From NCBI GenBank assembly GCA_946885605.1, contig CAMPGR010000082.1:1-17119 (forward strand): DNA of 17,119 nucleotides. Reading direction: 5' to 3'. The notes below the pieces were generated by a model. The model was not told the origin of the DNA. It did no database searches and saw only the letters and a list, made by a program, of their open reading frames with translations. Of the stretch, positions 1 through 7,158 are shown piece by piece. This stretch comes from an uncultured Pseudomonadota bacterium (GTDB lineage Bacteria > Pseudomonadota > Gammaproteobacteria > Burkholderiales > SG8-41). Position 1 is the first letter of the stretch, and every line of letters begins with the position of its first letter. The translations under genes were made by a program, and so were the position numbers.

Positions 1-19
1 CCCGCATCTGCTCGCTCGC

Positions 20-667
20 CTAGCGGCCGATCACCGACTGGAAATCGCGCACCATCATAGGATAGGGATGCGGTCCTGCGACCGTGCCGATGATATAGAA
101 CGTGTTCTCGACGTTGGTCACCCAGTCGCGCATCGCTTCGTTGAGCGCGTCCTTGAGCGTCCTCGAGCCCGGGAATGCGTGGTCTACATGGGCGCCGAGC
201 AATTTCATGCGATACACGTTCTGGATCTGGCGCTCGACGTCCTCGGCGCCCATGTAGACCACGCATTCCATGCCGTAGCGCGCCGCAATCGTGGCGGCCG
301 CCACGCCATGCATGCCGGCCCCCGTCTCGGCGATGACGCGCCGCTTGCCCATGCGCCGCGCGAGCAGCGCCTGGCCGATCACATTGTTGATCTTGTGCGC
401 GCCGGTGTGGTTGAGATCCTCGCGCTTCAGATACACCTGCGCGCCGCCGAAGTGCTCGGACCAGCGACGCGCGTGATAGACCGGGCTCGGCCGCCCCACG
501 TAGTGCTTGAGCTCGTACTCGAATTCGGCGAGAAAGTCCGGATCGGACTGGTAGCGCGCGTAAGCCGCCTTCAGCTGATCCAGGGCCTGGATCAGCGTCT
601 CCGCAACGAACACGCCGCCATACGGCCCGAAATGCCCGCTCGCATCGGGCAGGTCATACATCCGCAT
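20..667 (-). CDS. trpB: tryptophan synthase beta subunit, interrupted by an in-frame TAG
   Basis: The family joins indole and L-serine to make tryptophan, using PLP, in a complex with TrpA. The visible 215 residues are the N-terminal half of a protein that is normally about 400 residues. The PLP lysine is K92 in HTGAHK, and the substrate loop AETGAG is at 114-119 with GPHPYP further on. The start at 667 fits an AGGAG six bases upstream and overlaps the end of trpF by 14 bases. The frame ends at a TAG (20-22), but the same frame continues to the window edge as ASEQMR, which matches the usual sequence after a glutamate codon. A GAG to TAG change is therefore likely. The glycine-rich PLP-phosphate loop of the C-terminal half would be lost. 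Residues 160-166 do not resemble the family and derive from an inverted copy of nearby DNA, and M119 sits where glutamine is usual. Identity as trpB is certain. Whether it is a true pseudogene or a sequence error is open. Confidence 0.93.
   Translation of the reverse strand: MRMYDLPDASGHFGPYGGVFVAETLIQALDQLKAAYARYQSDPDFLAEFEYELKHYVGRPSPVYHARRWSEHFGGAQVYLKREDLNHTGAHKINNVIGQALLARRMGKRRVIAETGAGMHGVAAATIAARYGMECVVYMGAEDVERQIQNVYRMKLLGAHVDHAFPGSRTLKDALNEAMRDWVTNVENTFYIIGTVAGPHPYPMMVRDFQSVIGR
172..269. repeat. exact 28-bp inverted repeat inside trpB
   Basis: Bases 172-199 and 242-269 are perfect reverse complements over 28 bases, separated by 42 bases. The right arm encodes the conserved ECVVYMGAE stretch (last base of codon 133 to codon 142). 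The left arm encodes residues 157-165, where LGA is normal but the following HVDHAF is not. The flanking bases 171 and 200 do not pair with 270 and 241. The right arm is therefore the probable source and the left arm the inverted copy. Confidence 0.95.
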
Positions 668-1277
668 TGCGTACTCCTGACATGAACGCAGCGATCTTCC
701 CTGCGTCCTTCATCCCCGGGGCAGCCTCCACTCCGCTCGACACATCGACCGCCCACGGCCGCACTTGCTGGATGGCGCCGGTCACGTTCCGGGCGTCCAA
801 CCCGCCGGAGAGAACGACCGGCAGGGGCAGCGTGCGCGGAATGAGACTCCAGTCGAACGACTGCCCGGTACCGCCATGCGTGCCGTCGACATAGGCATCG
901 AGCAGCAGCGCGTTGGCATCGTGATAATCGCGGGCGTATTGTAGCAAATCCGTCCCCGGCCGGACCCGCGCCGCCATCATGTACGGCAGCCCGAACCGGC
1001 GGCAGAATTGCGGCGATTCGGAGCCGTGAAACTGGAGGAGCCCGACAGGCGCCGCGGCGATCACTTCTCGCACGTCGTCTTCCGTTGCGTCCACGAACAA
1101 ACCCACAGCAGTCACGAACGGCGGCAGGGCGCGGATGATTTCGCGCGCTGCGTGCGGGGCGACGTAGCGCGGACTCGGGCGATAGAACACGAGCCCTATG
1201 GCATGCGCGCCGAGACGCGCGGCGGCCAGGGCGTCTTCAACGCGCGTGATGCCGCAGATTTTCACCGCTGTAGGCAT
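654..1277 (-). CDS. trpF: phosphoribosylanthranilate isomerase
   Basis: Converts N-(5-phosphoribosyl)anthranilate to CdRP, the third step from chorismate to tryptophan, in the cytoplasm. The 207 residues make a single TIM barrel of normal family length. The general base is C8 in KICGIT and the general acid is D127 in LLLDAY, followed by the glycine-rich GTHGGTG. The phosphate-binding end carries LSGGLD and DVSSGVE. The start lies 8 bases after the truA stop with no strong ribosome site of its own, so translation is probably coupled to truA. Its stop lies inside the start of trpB. The three genes read as one transcription unit. Nothing in the protein looks damaged, unlike trpB. Confidence 0.97.
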   Translation of the reverse strand: MPTAVKICGITRVEDALAAARLGAHAIGLVFYRPSPRYVAPHAAREIIRALPPFVTAVGLFVDATEDDVREVIAAAPVGLLQFHGSESPQFCRRFGLPYMMAARVRPGTDLLQYARDYHDANALLLDAYVDGTHGGTGQSFDWSLIPRTLPLPVVLSGGLDARNVTGAIQQVRPWAVDVSSGVEAAPGMKDAGKIAAFMSGVRNADV

Positions 1278-1285
1278 GGCGGAAG

Positions 1286-2113
1286 TCAGGCGTCCATCAA
1301 GTGTGCAAGGTGCGGCATCGCCGAACGCGATGCCGCCGGCAGCCCCCAGGCCTCATCGTACACCACCCTCGTGAGATACAGTCCCGCCGGATCGAACGTC
1401 GGCGCGCCGAGCGTACGGTCGCGCGCGCGCAAGAGCTCGCCCACCCAGTCCGGCGGATGCTTGCCCTTCCCCACATAGACGAGCGCGCCGACGATGTTGC
1501 GCACCATGTGGTGCAGGTAGGCGTTGGCCGAAAACTCGAACACGATATAGTCGCCGCGACGCTCGATGTCGAGGCGCCGCAACGCGCGCACCGGCGAGCG
1601 CGCCTGGCATTCGCTCGAGCGAAAGGCGCTGAAGTCGTGCTCGCCGATGAGCATGCGGGCGGAAAGCTGCATGCGCTCGACGTCGAGCGGGAGGTGGAAC
1701 CATCCGACGCGTCCCCGGTCCGCGGCGGGCCGCACGGGGCGATTGAGCAGAACATAGCGATAGGAGCGCTCGCGCGCCGAATAGCGGGCGTGAAAGTCCG
1801 GCGGCACCACGTGAGCCCAGTTGACGGCGATATGAGGCGGAAGCAGCGCGTTCGCTCCGCGCACCCAAGCGCTCAAGGGGCGTTGTGCCGCGGTATCGAA
1901 GTGGACGATCTGCCCGAGCGCGTGCACCGCTGCGTCCGTGCGGCCGGCGCACACGGTCGCAACACGCTCGCCGGCCAGCTGCCCGAGCGCGGCTTCCAGC
2001 TTGTCCTGCACCGCACAGCCCGACGGCTGCGTCTGCCAGCCGCAGAATGCACTGCCGTCGTACTCGAGACCGAGCGCGATGCGCACGGCACCCGGCTCCC
2101 GCTCTACATCCAT
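1286..2113 (-). CDS. truA: tRNA pseudouridine(38-40) synthase
   Basis: Makes pseudouridine at positions 38-40 in the anticodon arm of many tRNAs. The 275 residues match the family length. The catalytic aspartate is D60 in [14 protein letters not shown], and [20 protein letters not shown] and [15 protein letters not shown] are family signatures. The residue two after the aspartate is alanine, where most family members have glycine (GRTDAGVH). truA is the first gene of the truA-trpF-trpB group and is separated from fimV by that gene's terminator. No strong ribosome site is seen before the ATG. Confidence 0.97.
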   Translation of the reverse strand: MDVEREPGAVRIALGLEYDGSAFCGWQTQPSGCAVQDKLEAALGQLAGERVATVCAGRTDAAVHALGQIVHFDTAAQRPLSAWVRGANALLPPHIAVNWAHVVPPDFHARYSARERSYRYVLLNRPVRPAADRGRVGWFHLPLDVERMQLSARMLIGEHDFSAFRSSECQARSPVRALRRLDIERRGDYIVFEFSANAYLHHMVRNIVGALVYVGKGKHPPDWVGELLRARDRTLGAPTFDPAGLYLTRVVYDEAWGLPAASRSAMPHLAHLMDA

Positions 2114-2130
2114 GGCCCAACCCGCGTTCT

Positions 2131-2168
2131 CAAAACAAAAAACCGCGGCAGCGTGACCTGCCGCGGTT
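2131..2168 (-). terminator. Rho-independent terminator after fimV
   Basis: Bases 2141-2151 and 2158-2168 form an 11-bp perfect stem around a 6-base loop. On the minus strand the stem is followed by TTTTGTTTTG. It starts 23 bases after the fimV stop and ends before the truA ATG, so it ends fimV transcripts and separates fimV from truA-trpF-trpB. Confidence 0.9.
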
Positions 2169-2191
2169 CCATTTTCCGCCGTTTCGCGCGC

Positions 2192-4528
2192 TCAGCTAAG
2201 CTTCGACAGCAACTGCTTCGCCTGCGTCTGCTGCTCCGCGTCCCCTTCCCGGATCACTTCCTCCAGGATTTGCCGCGCGCCCGCCTTGTCGCCCATCTCC
2301 TCATAAGCCTTCGCGAGATCGAACTTGGTTTGCACGTCGTACCAGTGCGCGTCCTTCGCCGCGCCACCTCCCGTGGCATCCCCCTTCTCGTCGAGATTGA
2401 GGTCGATCTCGGGGAGCTTGAACGAGGGGCTGCTTTCTGCCCTTGGCGGTGTGCTGCCCGGATTTCCTGAAGGGGGCAGCTCGATATGGAAATCGAGCGG
2501 GGCGACGTCGCGAGTGGGTTCAGGCGATGGGACGGCGGGCTTCCCCGCCGGTATTTCGAGATGGAAATCCGGCGTGGCGTGCGCGGCCTCCGCTTGCGTC
2601 GAGGGCGCCTCGGGGACGGCATCGAGGTTCATGTCCGGTGTTGCGGATCCCCCGGCCGCAAGATCGAGATCGAGGTCAAGATCGGCCGAGCGGGCAGCGT
2701 GAGCGGCCGGTGCGGTTGAGGCGTCCTTTCCTGCCGCGTACAGCGGATTGCCGGAATCGAGCGCATACCCCATCGCCGCGACCTTGAGCCAGTTCTCACC
2801 TTCTCCGCGCGTCAGCTTCTGCAGCGCCTGGGCGTACTTGGCGAAAGCGCCTCGGTCCTGTCGCGCGGCGTAGATCTCGAGCAATTTGACATGGATCGCC
2901 TCCCGCCTCGGATCCCTCGCCAGCCCTTCCTTGAGGATTGTTTCGGCCTGCGCGTCGCGGCCGTGCATCACGTAGATGCGCGCTTCCTCGACGGGATCCA
3001 CGTCCGGGGCGGCCTCCTGCGCCGAGGCGGCGGCGGCCACTGCACCCGCCCCGGCTGCCGCGCGGGGCGCATCGCCGAACCCGCTGGCGGCCGGCGAGAA
3101 GAGCTGCGCGGCGCGGCTGCCCTCGCTGCGACGGCGGCGCATGAGCCAGAACACCGCGCCGGCAAGGATCGCGAGCCCGATGCCCGCGAGATGCAGGGGA
3201 TTCGCGAGCAGGGTCTCGACGAGCGAGGGTTCGGGCGGCAGCGGCGGCGCGGACGCCGGCTTCGCCGCAGGCTTGGGCTTAGGCTTCGCATCGGCCACGG
3301 GCGCGGGCGCCGGCTTCGTTTCAGCGGGCTGCGCCTGTGGCGGCACGGAAGGCTGGGGCTTCGCTGCGCCTTCGGCTTTCTGCTGCGCGGCGGCCATCCC
3401 TGCGCTCTTCATTTCCATCAGCCGCTGCATGTCCTTGACCGTTTTCTCGAGTTGCGCGATGCGCTCGTTCGCTTCGCTCAGCGCTTTCTCGCGGGCGACG
3501 ATCTCCTCTTCGAGCGCGCGCAGCCGCTGCTTCAGCTGCGCCTCGTCGCCTCCCTTTGCGGCCCCCTTCGCCTCGGCCGAGGCGCCGGGGGGCTCCCCTT
3601 TCGAGAGGCGCACCACGTCGCGCGTGGCGCCCGCTGTCGTGTCCTCGACGCGCGCCGAGATCCTGCCGCTCTTCGCGCTGCCGCCCTCCGGCGCGGGTGC
3701 CGGGCTCTGCGCGATGCTCTGGCGGTAGCTGTTCCAGTCGGCGACCTGCGCGCGATACTCCTCGAGCGCCTCCTCATGCGGAATAGCGGCGATTTCCGTG
3801 CGCTCCGGCACGCGCAGGATCTTGCCGCTCCTCATGAGATTCATGTTCTTGCGTATGAACGCTTCCGGGTTGCTGCGATAGAGCCCGACGAGCATCTGCT
3901 CGACCGATACGCCGTCGGGGCGCACTTCGCGCGCGATCTGGGACAGCGTGTCCCCGCGCTTCACGGGCCCATAGGTCCCCGGTGTGGCCGTCCTCGCAGC
4001 CGGCTCAACGGGCAGCGCCCGGGGCGCCGGAGTCTGCCCTCGTGCCGGGGTATCGATGGCAACGGGTGGGGGGCGCTCGACCGCGGCGGGAGCGGGGCGC
4101 GACTCGGCGAGGGGCGCCGCGGGCACGCCCGGCGGATCGAGCAGCACGCGGTACTCACGCATGATGCGGCCGGAGGCCCACGAAAGATCGACCAGCACAT
4201 CGACGACGAACTCGTTTACCGGCCGCGTGGAGGTGACCTTGATGTAAGGCTGGCCGTTGGGCCGCCTTTCAATGCGCAGCGCGAGTCCGGCGATGACATT
4301 GTTGTACTGCAGGCCCGCCTGCTCGTATGCCGCCGGCGGCGCAAGCCGGACGCTCAGCGTGCCCACTTCGTCCTTCGGCACGCCGACCAGATCGATCTCG
4401 GCGTGGAATGGCTGACCGAGCGACGACTGAACCGCGAGTCTCCCCAAGCCGGCTGCATCGACGGCCCACGGCGTGATCGCGAGCACGGCCGCAGCCAGCC
4501 ATCTTCCTACTCGAGTGGAATGTTGCAC
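2192..4528 (-). CDS. fimV: FimV family pilus-assembly / polar landmark protein
   Basis: FimV is an inner-membrane protein with a peptidoglycan-binding periplasmic part and a cytoplasmic TPR part. It supports type IV pilus secretin assembly and polar signalling in Pseudomonas. In order, the 778 residues show a signal peptide (1-25), the FimV N-terminal domain starting AGLGRLAVQSSLGQP (25-134), a Pro/Ala linker, a LysM domain (186-240), a coiled coil (329-376), a Lys/Pro/Ala linker, one membrane helix (444-463) followed by RRRR, a TPR-like segment (513-600), an acidic linker with DLDLDLDL and repeated DFHLEIP-like motifs (615-712), and the FimV C-terminal domain (728-778, WYDVQTKFDLAKAYEEMGD). 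The start is GTG, placed five bases after a strong AGGAAAGGGG ribosome site and just before the signal peptide. A short fimV-like gene lies directly upstream. Confidence 0.95.
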   Translation of the reverse strand: MQHSTRVGRWLAAAVLAITPWAVDAAGLGRLAVQSSLGQPFHAEIDLVGVPKDEVGTLSVRLAPPAAYEQAGLQYNNVIAGLALRIERRPNGQPYIKVTSTRPVNEFVVDVLVDLSWASGRIMREYRVLLDPPGVPAAPLAESRPAPAAVERPPPVAIDTPARGQTPAPRALPVEPAARTATPGTYGPVKRGDTLSQIAREVRPDGVSVEQMLVGLYRSNPEAFIRKNMNLMRSGKILRVPERTEIAAIPHEEALEEYRAQVADWNSYRQSIAQSPAPAPEGGSAKSGRISARVEDTTAGATRDVVRLSKGEPPGASAEAKGAAKGGDEAQLKQRLRALEEEIVAREKALSEANERIAQLEKTVKDMQRLMEMKSAGMAAAQQKAEGAAKPQPSVPPQAQPAETKPAPAPVADAKPKPKPAAKPASAPPLPPEPSLVETLLANPLHLAGIGLAILAGAVFWLMRRRRSEGSRAAQLFSPAASGFGDAPRAAAGAGAVAAAASAQEAAPDVDPVEEARIYVMHGRDAQAETILKEGLARDPRREAIHVKLLEIYAARQDRGAFAKYAQALQKLTRGEGENWLKVAAMGYALDSGNPLYAAGKDASTAPAAHAARSADLDLDLDLAAGGSATPDMNLDAVPEAPSTQAEAAHATPDFHLEIPAGKPAVPSPEPTRDVAPLDFHIELPPSGNPGSTPPRAESSPSFKLPEIDLNLDEKGDATGGGAAKDAHWYDVQTKFDLAKAYEEMGDKAGARQILEEVIREGDAEQQTQAKQLLSKLS

Positions 4529-4570
4529 ACCGCCCCTTTCCTGTTCCCTGAGAGTCCCCGTGCGCGGCCT

Positions 4571-4604
4571 AACTTAGCATCAGATAGTTAGCCATGCAAG
4601 CTAA
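4571..4604 (-). promoter_or_regulatory. candidate fimV promoter with overlapping inverted repeats
   Basis: On the minus strand TTGCAT (4594-4599) and TAAGTT (4571-4576) are 17 bases apart, and TGC before TAAGTT gives an extended -10. The matches to consensus are modest. Two short inverted repeats overlap the elements: CTAACT/AGTTAG (4569-4574 and 4586-4591) and TTAGC/GCTAA (4588-4592 and 4600-4604). They could be an operator. The fimV GTG lies about 43 bases downstream. The rest of the 242-base gap (4605-4770) holds only a 7-bp GC hairpin at 4705-4724 without a T-tract. Confidence 0.4.
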
Positions 4605-4770
4605 TAATGCCTCTCATGTTGCGCCGGGATGCCGCTATTTTTTAACGGGGTTTCATGCAGATATCATGCAACGGTGCGCGGCGCGAGAAGCTGATGGACG
4701 AGACCCTCCCGTCGGTGCGGGAGGCGAACGAGAGGCGTCGCCGGCGAGGCGGGTACTGGAAGCGAAAAAT

Positions 4771-5811
4771 TTACTTTGCGCCCTCTTTCACCGCCTTCTC
4801 GAGGTCCCGGATGCGCTGGTTCGCCTCGTTGAGCGCGCGCTCGCGCGCGATCAATTCCTCTTCGAGCGCCTGCACGCGGTCTTCGATGCTGGGGCCCTTC
4901 TTGCCGCCTGGCTGACCCTTGGACAATCGCAGCACGTCTTTGGCCGCTTGTCCGGCCGACTTGTCTTCCACCTTGACGCGCGGCTCGCGCTTTCTTTCGC
5001 TGTCCTGCTCGGACGCCCTGGCCGGCCGGTCCGAAAGCCGGCGGCGATAGCGGTTCCAGTCCTGCGTCTGCACGCGGATTTCCTGCGCGGCTTCACGGCG
5101 GGGAATGGCGCCGGCCTGGGCGCGATCGGGAATCTGCAGGGTCGACCCGGCCCTGATCAGATTCATGTTGTCGTTGATGAACGCATCGGGGTTGCTCCGA
5201 TAGATGCCGACCAGCATCTGCTCGAGCGAAACGCCCTCGGGTTTCACGTTGCCCGCGATCTTGCCGAGGGTTTCACCGCGTTTGACCGGGCCATATTGCT
5301 GGGTCATAGCCGGAGCCGGCGCCGGGGTTGTCACGGTCGCGGGTTCGGGACGGGGCGGCACCGGCCGGGTTTCCACCGCGGGCGCGGCCGCAGCGGCGTG
5401 AGGCGGCGTGTAGCCGGGAGGATCGATGAGCGCCGTGTATTCGCGCGTGAACCGCCCGGACGAAGAATTGAGCTCGACGATCAGGTTGACGTAAGGCTCG
5501 TTCACGGCGCGCGTGGAAACAACTTTGACATACGGCGCGCCGGTGGGGCGCTTCTCGACCGAAAACCTGATGCCCGTCAGCGCCGAGCCATACTGGAGAC
5601 CGGTCTCCTTGTACTTTTCGTGCGACGCGAGGCGGATGTCGATCGTGGAAAGCTCTTCCTTGCCCACCGAGAGCAACTCGATCTCCGCGAGCAGCGGCTG
5701 ACCGAGCGACGAACGGACGGTGAGGTTGCCCAGCCCAACAGCGTGTGCGAACCAGGGCGCAAGCAACAACAGCGCCAACGCCAGCATTTGTATTAATCTT
5801 GGCTTGTACAC
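4771..5811 (-). CDS. short FimV paralogue, secreted, lacking membrane helix and C-terminal domains
   Basis: The 346 residues from GTG at 5811 show a signal peptide (1-24, ending FAHA), the FimV N-terminal domain (VGLGNLTVRSSLGQP onward, 25-134), a Pro/Ala linker, a LysM domain (172-228), a motif shared with its neighbour (RVKVEDKSAG...DVLRLSKGQPGG), and a coiled coil (309-343). The protein then stops at EGAK, with no membrane helix, TPR part or FimV C-terminal domain. Expected location is the periplasm, bound to peptidoglycan through LysM. A longer frame from an ATG at 5898 exists, but its added residues do not look like a signal peptide and span a candidate promoter. The GTG has AAGGGGG six bases upstream, as in fimV. 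It lies between asd and fimV and probably arose by tandem duplication. Its role is unknown; it might modulate or replace the periplasmic part of FimV. Confidence 0.88.
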   Translation of the reverse strand: MYKPRLIQMLALALLLLAPWFAHAVGLGNLTVRSSLGQPLLAEIELLSVGKEELSTIDIRLASHEKYKETGLQYGSALTGIRFSVEKRPTGAPYVKVVSTRAVNEPYVNLIVELNSSSGRFTREYTALIDPPGYTPPHAAAAAPAVETRPVPPRPEPATVTTPAPAPAMTQQYGPVKRGETLGKIAGNVKPEGVSLEQMLVGIYRSNPDAFINDNMNLIRAGSTLQIPDRAQAGAIPRREAAQEIRVQTQDWNRYRRRLSDRPARASEQDSERKREPRVKVEDKSAGQAAKDVLRLSKGQPGGKKGPSIEDRVQALEEELIARERALNEANQRIRDLEKAVKEGAK

Positions 5812-5846
5812 CGCATCCCCCTTCTTGTCCTTATTCCCTGGCGACC

Positions 5847-5855
5847 AGAATAGCA
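5847..5855 (-). promoter_or_regulatory. candidate extended -10 promoter for the short fimV paralogue
   Basis: On the minus strand the sequence reads TGC-TATTCT (5847-5855), an extended -10 element, 36 bases before the GTG at 5811. No good -35 is seen. The context TGATGCTA is shared with the candidate fimV promoter. It lies inside the alternative N-terminal extension that starts at 5898, which supports the GTG start. Confidence 0.4.
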
Positions 5856-5897
5856 TCAAAAGCGGCGCCCGGCCCGCCCGAGGCGGCCATGCGAGCA

Positions 5898-5916
5898 CCG
5901 CGCCGTTCAGGCGCGG
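5898..5916 (-). terminator. GC hairpin after asd, no T-tract
   Basis: CCGCGCC (minus strand) pairs with GGCGCGG over 7 bp around a 5-base loop, 22 to 40 bases after the asd stop. There is no T-run, so it could be a weak terminator or an RNA 3' end stabiliser. Confidence 0.3.
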
Positions 5917-5922
5917 CCCGAG

Positions 5923-5950
5923 CTCAGGTGCTGACTCTCAGGTGCTGACT
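5923..5950. repeat. perfect 14-bp tandem duplication across the asd stop
   Basis: CTCAGGTGCTGACT occurs at 5923-5936 and again, immediately adjoining, at 5937-5950. The second copy contains the asd stop codon and its last codons. The first copy is downstream in the untranslated region, so the protein end is unchanged. Confidence 0.95.
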
Positions 5951-7113
5951 GCGTGTTTCCGCGCGAGCGTCTCCCGCCGCACCGCGCTTGCTTCGAGCAG
6001 GATGCGTAACATCCGGCGCAGCGGCTCCGCGGCGCCCCACAGCAACTGGTCGCCGACGGTGAAGGCGCCGAGATAGGTGCCGCCCATCGCAAGCTTGCGC
6101 AGCCTCCCGACCGGGATGTGCATCCGCCCGGTCACCGCCGCGGGCGTAAGCTCGCGCATCGACGCTTCGCGTTCGTTCGGCACGACGCGCACCCATTCGT
6201 TGGCGCAAGCGAGCATCTCGCGGATCTCGTCGAGCGGCACGTCCTTCTTCAGCTTGATCGTGAGCGCCTGGCTGTGGCAGCGCATCGCGCCGATGCGCAC
6301 GCAGAGACTGTCGATCGGCGTCGCCGCCGCGCCGAAGTCCGGCCCGCGGCCCAGTATCTTGTTGGTTTCGGCGCCGCCCTTCCATTCCTCGAGCGATATG
6401 CCGTCGCCCATGTCCTTGTCGATCCACGGAATGAGGTTGCCCGCCAGCGGGACGCCGCCGAAGTTCTCCATCGGTAGCGTGCCGTCGGTCTGCTTCGCGT
6501 GCACCTTGCGGTCGATCTCGAGGATCGCCGAGGCGGGATCCGAAAGGAGTGCCTTGACCTCCTCGTGGATCAGGCCGAATTGCGTGAGCAGCTCACGCAT
6601 GTGCTGCGCACCGCCTCCCGACGCCGCCTGATAGGTCATGCAGGTCATCCACTCGACGAGGTCGTGCGCGAAAAGGCCATGCATGCCCATGAGCATGCAG
6701 CTCACGGTGCAATTGCCGCCGATATAGTTGCGGACGCCGCGCGCGAGCGCCTGCTTGATGACGCCCATGTTTACCGGATCGAGCACAATGACGGCGTCGT
6801 CGTTCATGCGCAGTGTCTTCGCGGCATCGATCCAGTAGCCGTTCCAGCCCGCGGCGCGGAGCCGCGGATACATCTCCATCGTGTAGCCGCTGCCCTGGCA
6901 CGTGATGATGATGTCCATCGCCGCAAGGGCCTCGGTGTCGCGCGCGTCCTTGACCGCGGGCACGTCCTTGCCGATCGCAGGGCCGCGACCCCCGGCTTGC
7001 GACGTCGAGAAGAACACGGCATCGATGAGATCGAAATCGCGCTCCGCGAGCATGCGCTGCACCAGCACCGAGCCCACCATGCCGCGCCAGCCGACGAGAC
7101 CTACCTTACTCAT
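5938..7113 (-). CDS. asd: aspartate-semialdehyde dehydrogenase
   Basis: Reduces L-aspartyl phosphate to aspartate semialdehyde with NADPH, the branch step to lysine, diaminopimelate, threonine and methionine. The 391 residues show the NADP loop [11 protein letters not shown] (5-15), the catalytic cysteine C135 in GGNCTVSC, and the active-site histidine H280 in [10 protein letters not shown]. This is the Gram-negative Asd type. After [15 protein letters not shown] (about 373), where relatives generally end, there is an extra tail of about 18 residues ([18 protein letters not shown]). The ATG follows GGAAAAGGG. It lies 45 bases after leuB and may be transcribed both with leuB and from its own start. 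Confidence 0.97.
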   Translation of the reverse strand: MSKVGLVGWRGMVGSVLVQRMLAERDFDLIDAVFFSTSQAGGRGPAIGKDVPAVKDARDTEALAAMDIIITCQGSGYTMEMYPRLRAAGWNGYWIDAAKTLRMNDDAVIVLDPVNMGVIKQALARGVRNYIGGNCTVSCMLMGMHGLFAHDLVEWMTCMTYQAASGGGAQHMRELLTQFGLIHEEVKALLSDPASAILEIDRKVHAKQTDGTLPMENFGGVPLAGNLIPWIDKDMGDGISLEEWKGGAETNKILGRGPDFGAAATPIDSLCVRIGAMRCHSQALTIKLKKDVPLDEIREMLACANEWVRVVPNEREASMRELTPAAVTGRMHIPVGRLRKLAMGGTYLGAFTVGDQLLWGAAEPLRRMLRILLEASAVRRETLARKHAVST

Positions 7114-7140
7114 AGCCCTTTTCCAAAAATCGTTTGCGCC

Positions 7141-7149
7141 ATTCTATCA
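7141..7149 (-). promoter_or_regulatory. candidate extended -10 promoter for asd
   Basis: On the minus strand TGA-TAGAAT matches an extended -10 (5 of 6 to TATAAT). It sits just after the leuB stop and 28 bases before the asd ATG. No convincing -35 is seen. Confidence 0.35.
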
Positions 7150-7158
7150 AGGTGAAGC

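Noticed and set aside
68..685. Plus-strand frame opposite trpB that contains ECVVYMGAE and LGAHVDHAF, like TrpB itself
   Set aside because: It is antisense to trpB. The TrpB-like words appear because the 28-base inverted repeat reads the same on both strands.
2891..4591. Long plus-strand frame (566 codons) opposite fimV, and another (400 codons) opposite the short paralogue
   Set aside because: Composition is that of an antisense frame in high-GC DNA. The minus-strand genes have clear domains.
4705..4724. 7-bp GC hairpin between the two fimV genes
   Set aside because: No T-tract on either strand and no other context; not called as a separate terminator.
5812..5898. N-terminal extension of the short FimV paralogue from an ATG at 5898
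   Set aside because: The added residues are not a signal peptide, overlap the asd hairpin and contain a candidate promoter. The GTG at 5811 has a strong ribosome site and directly precedes a signal peptide.
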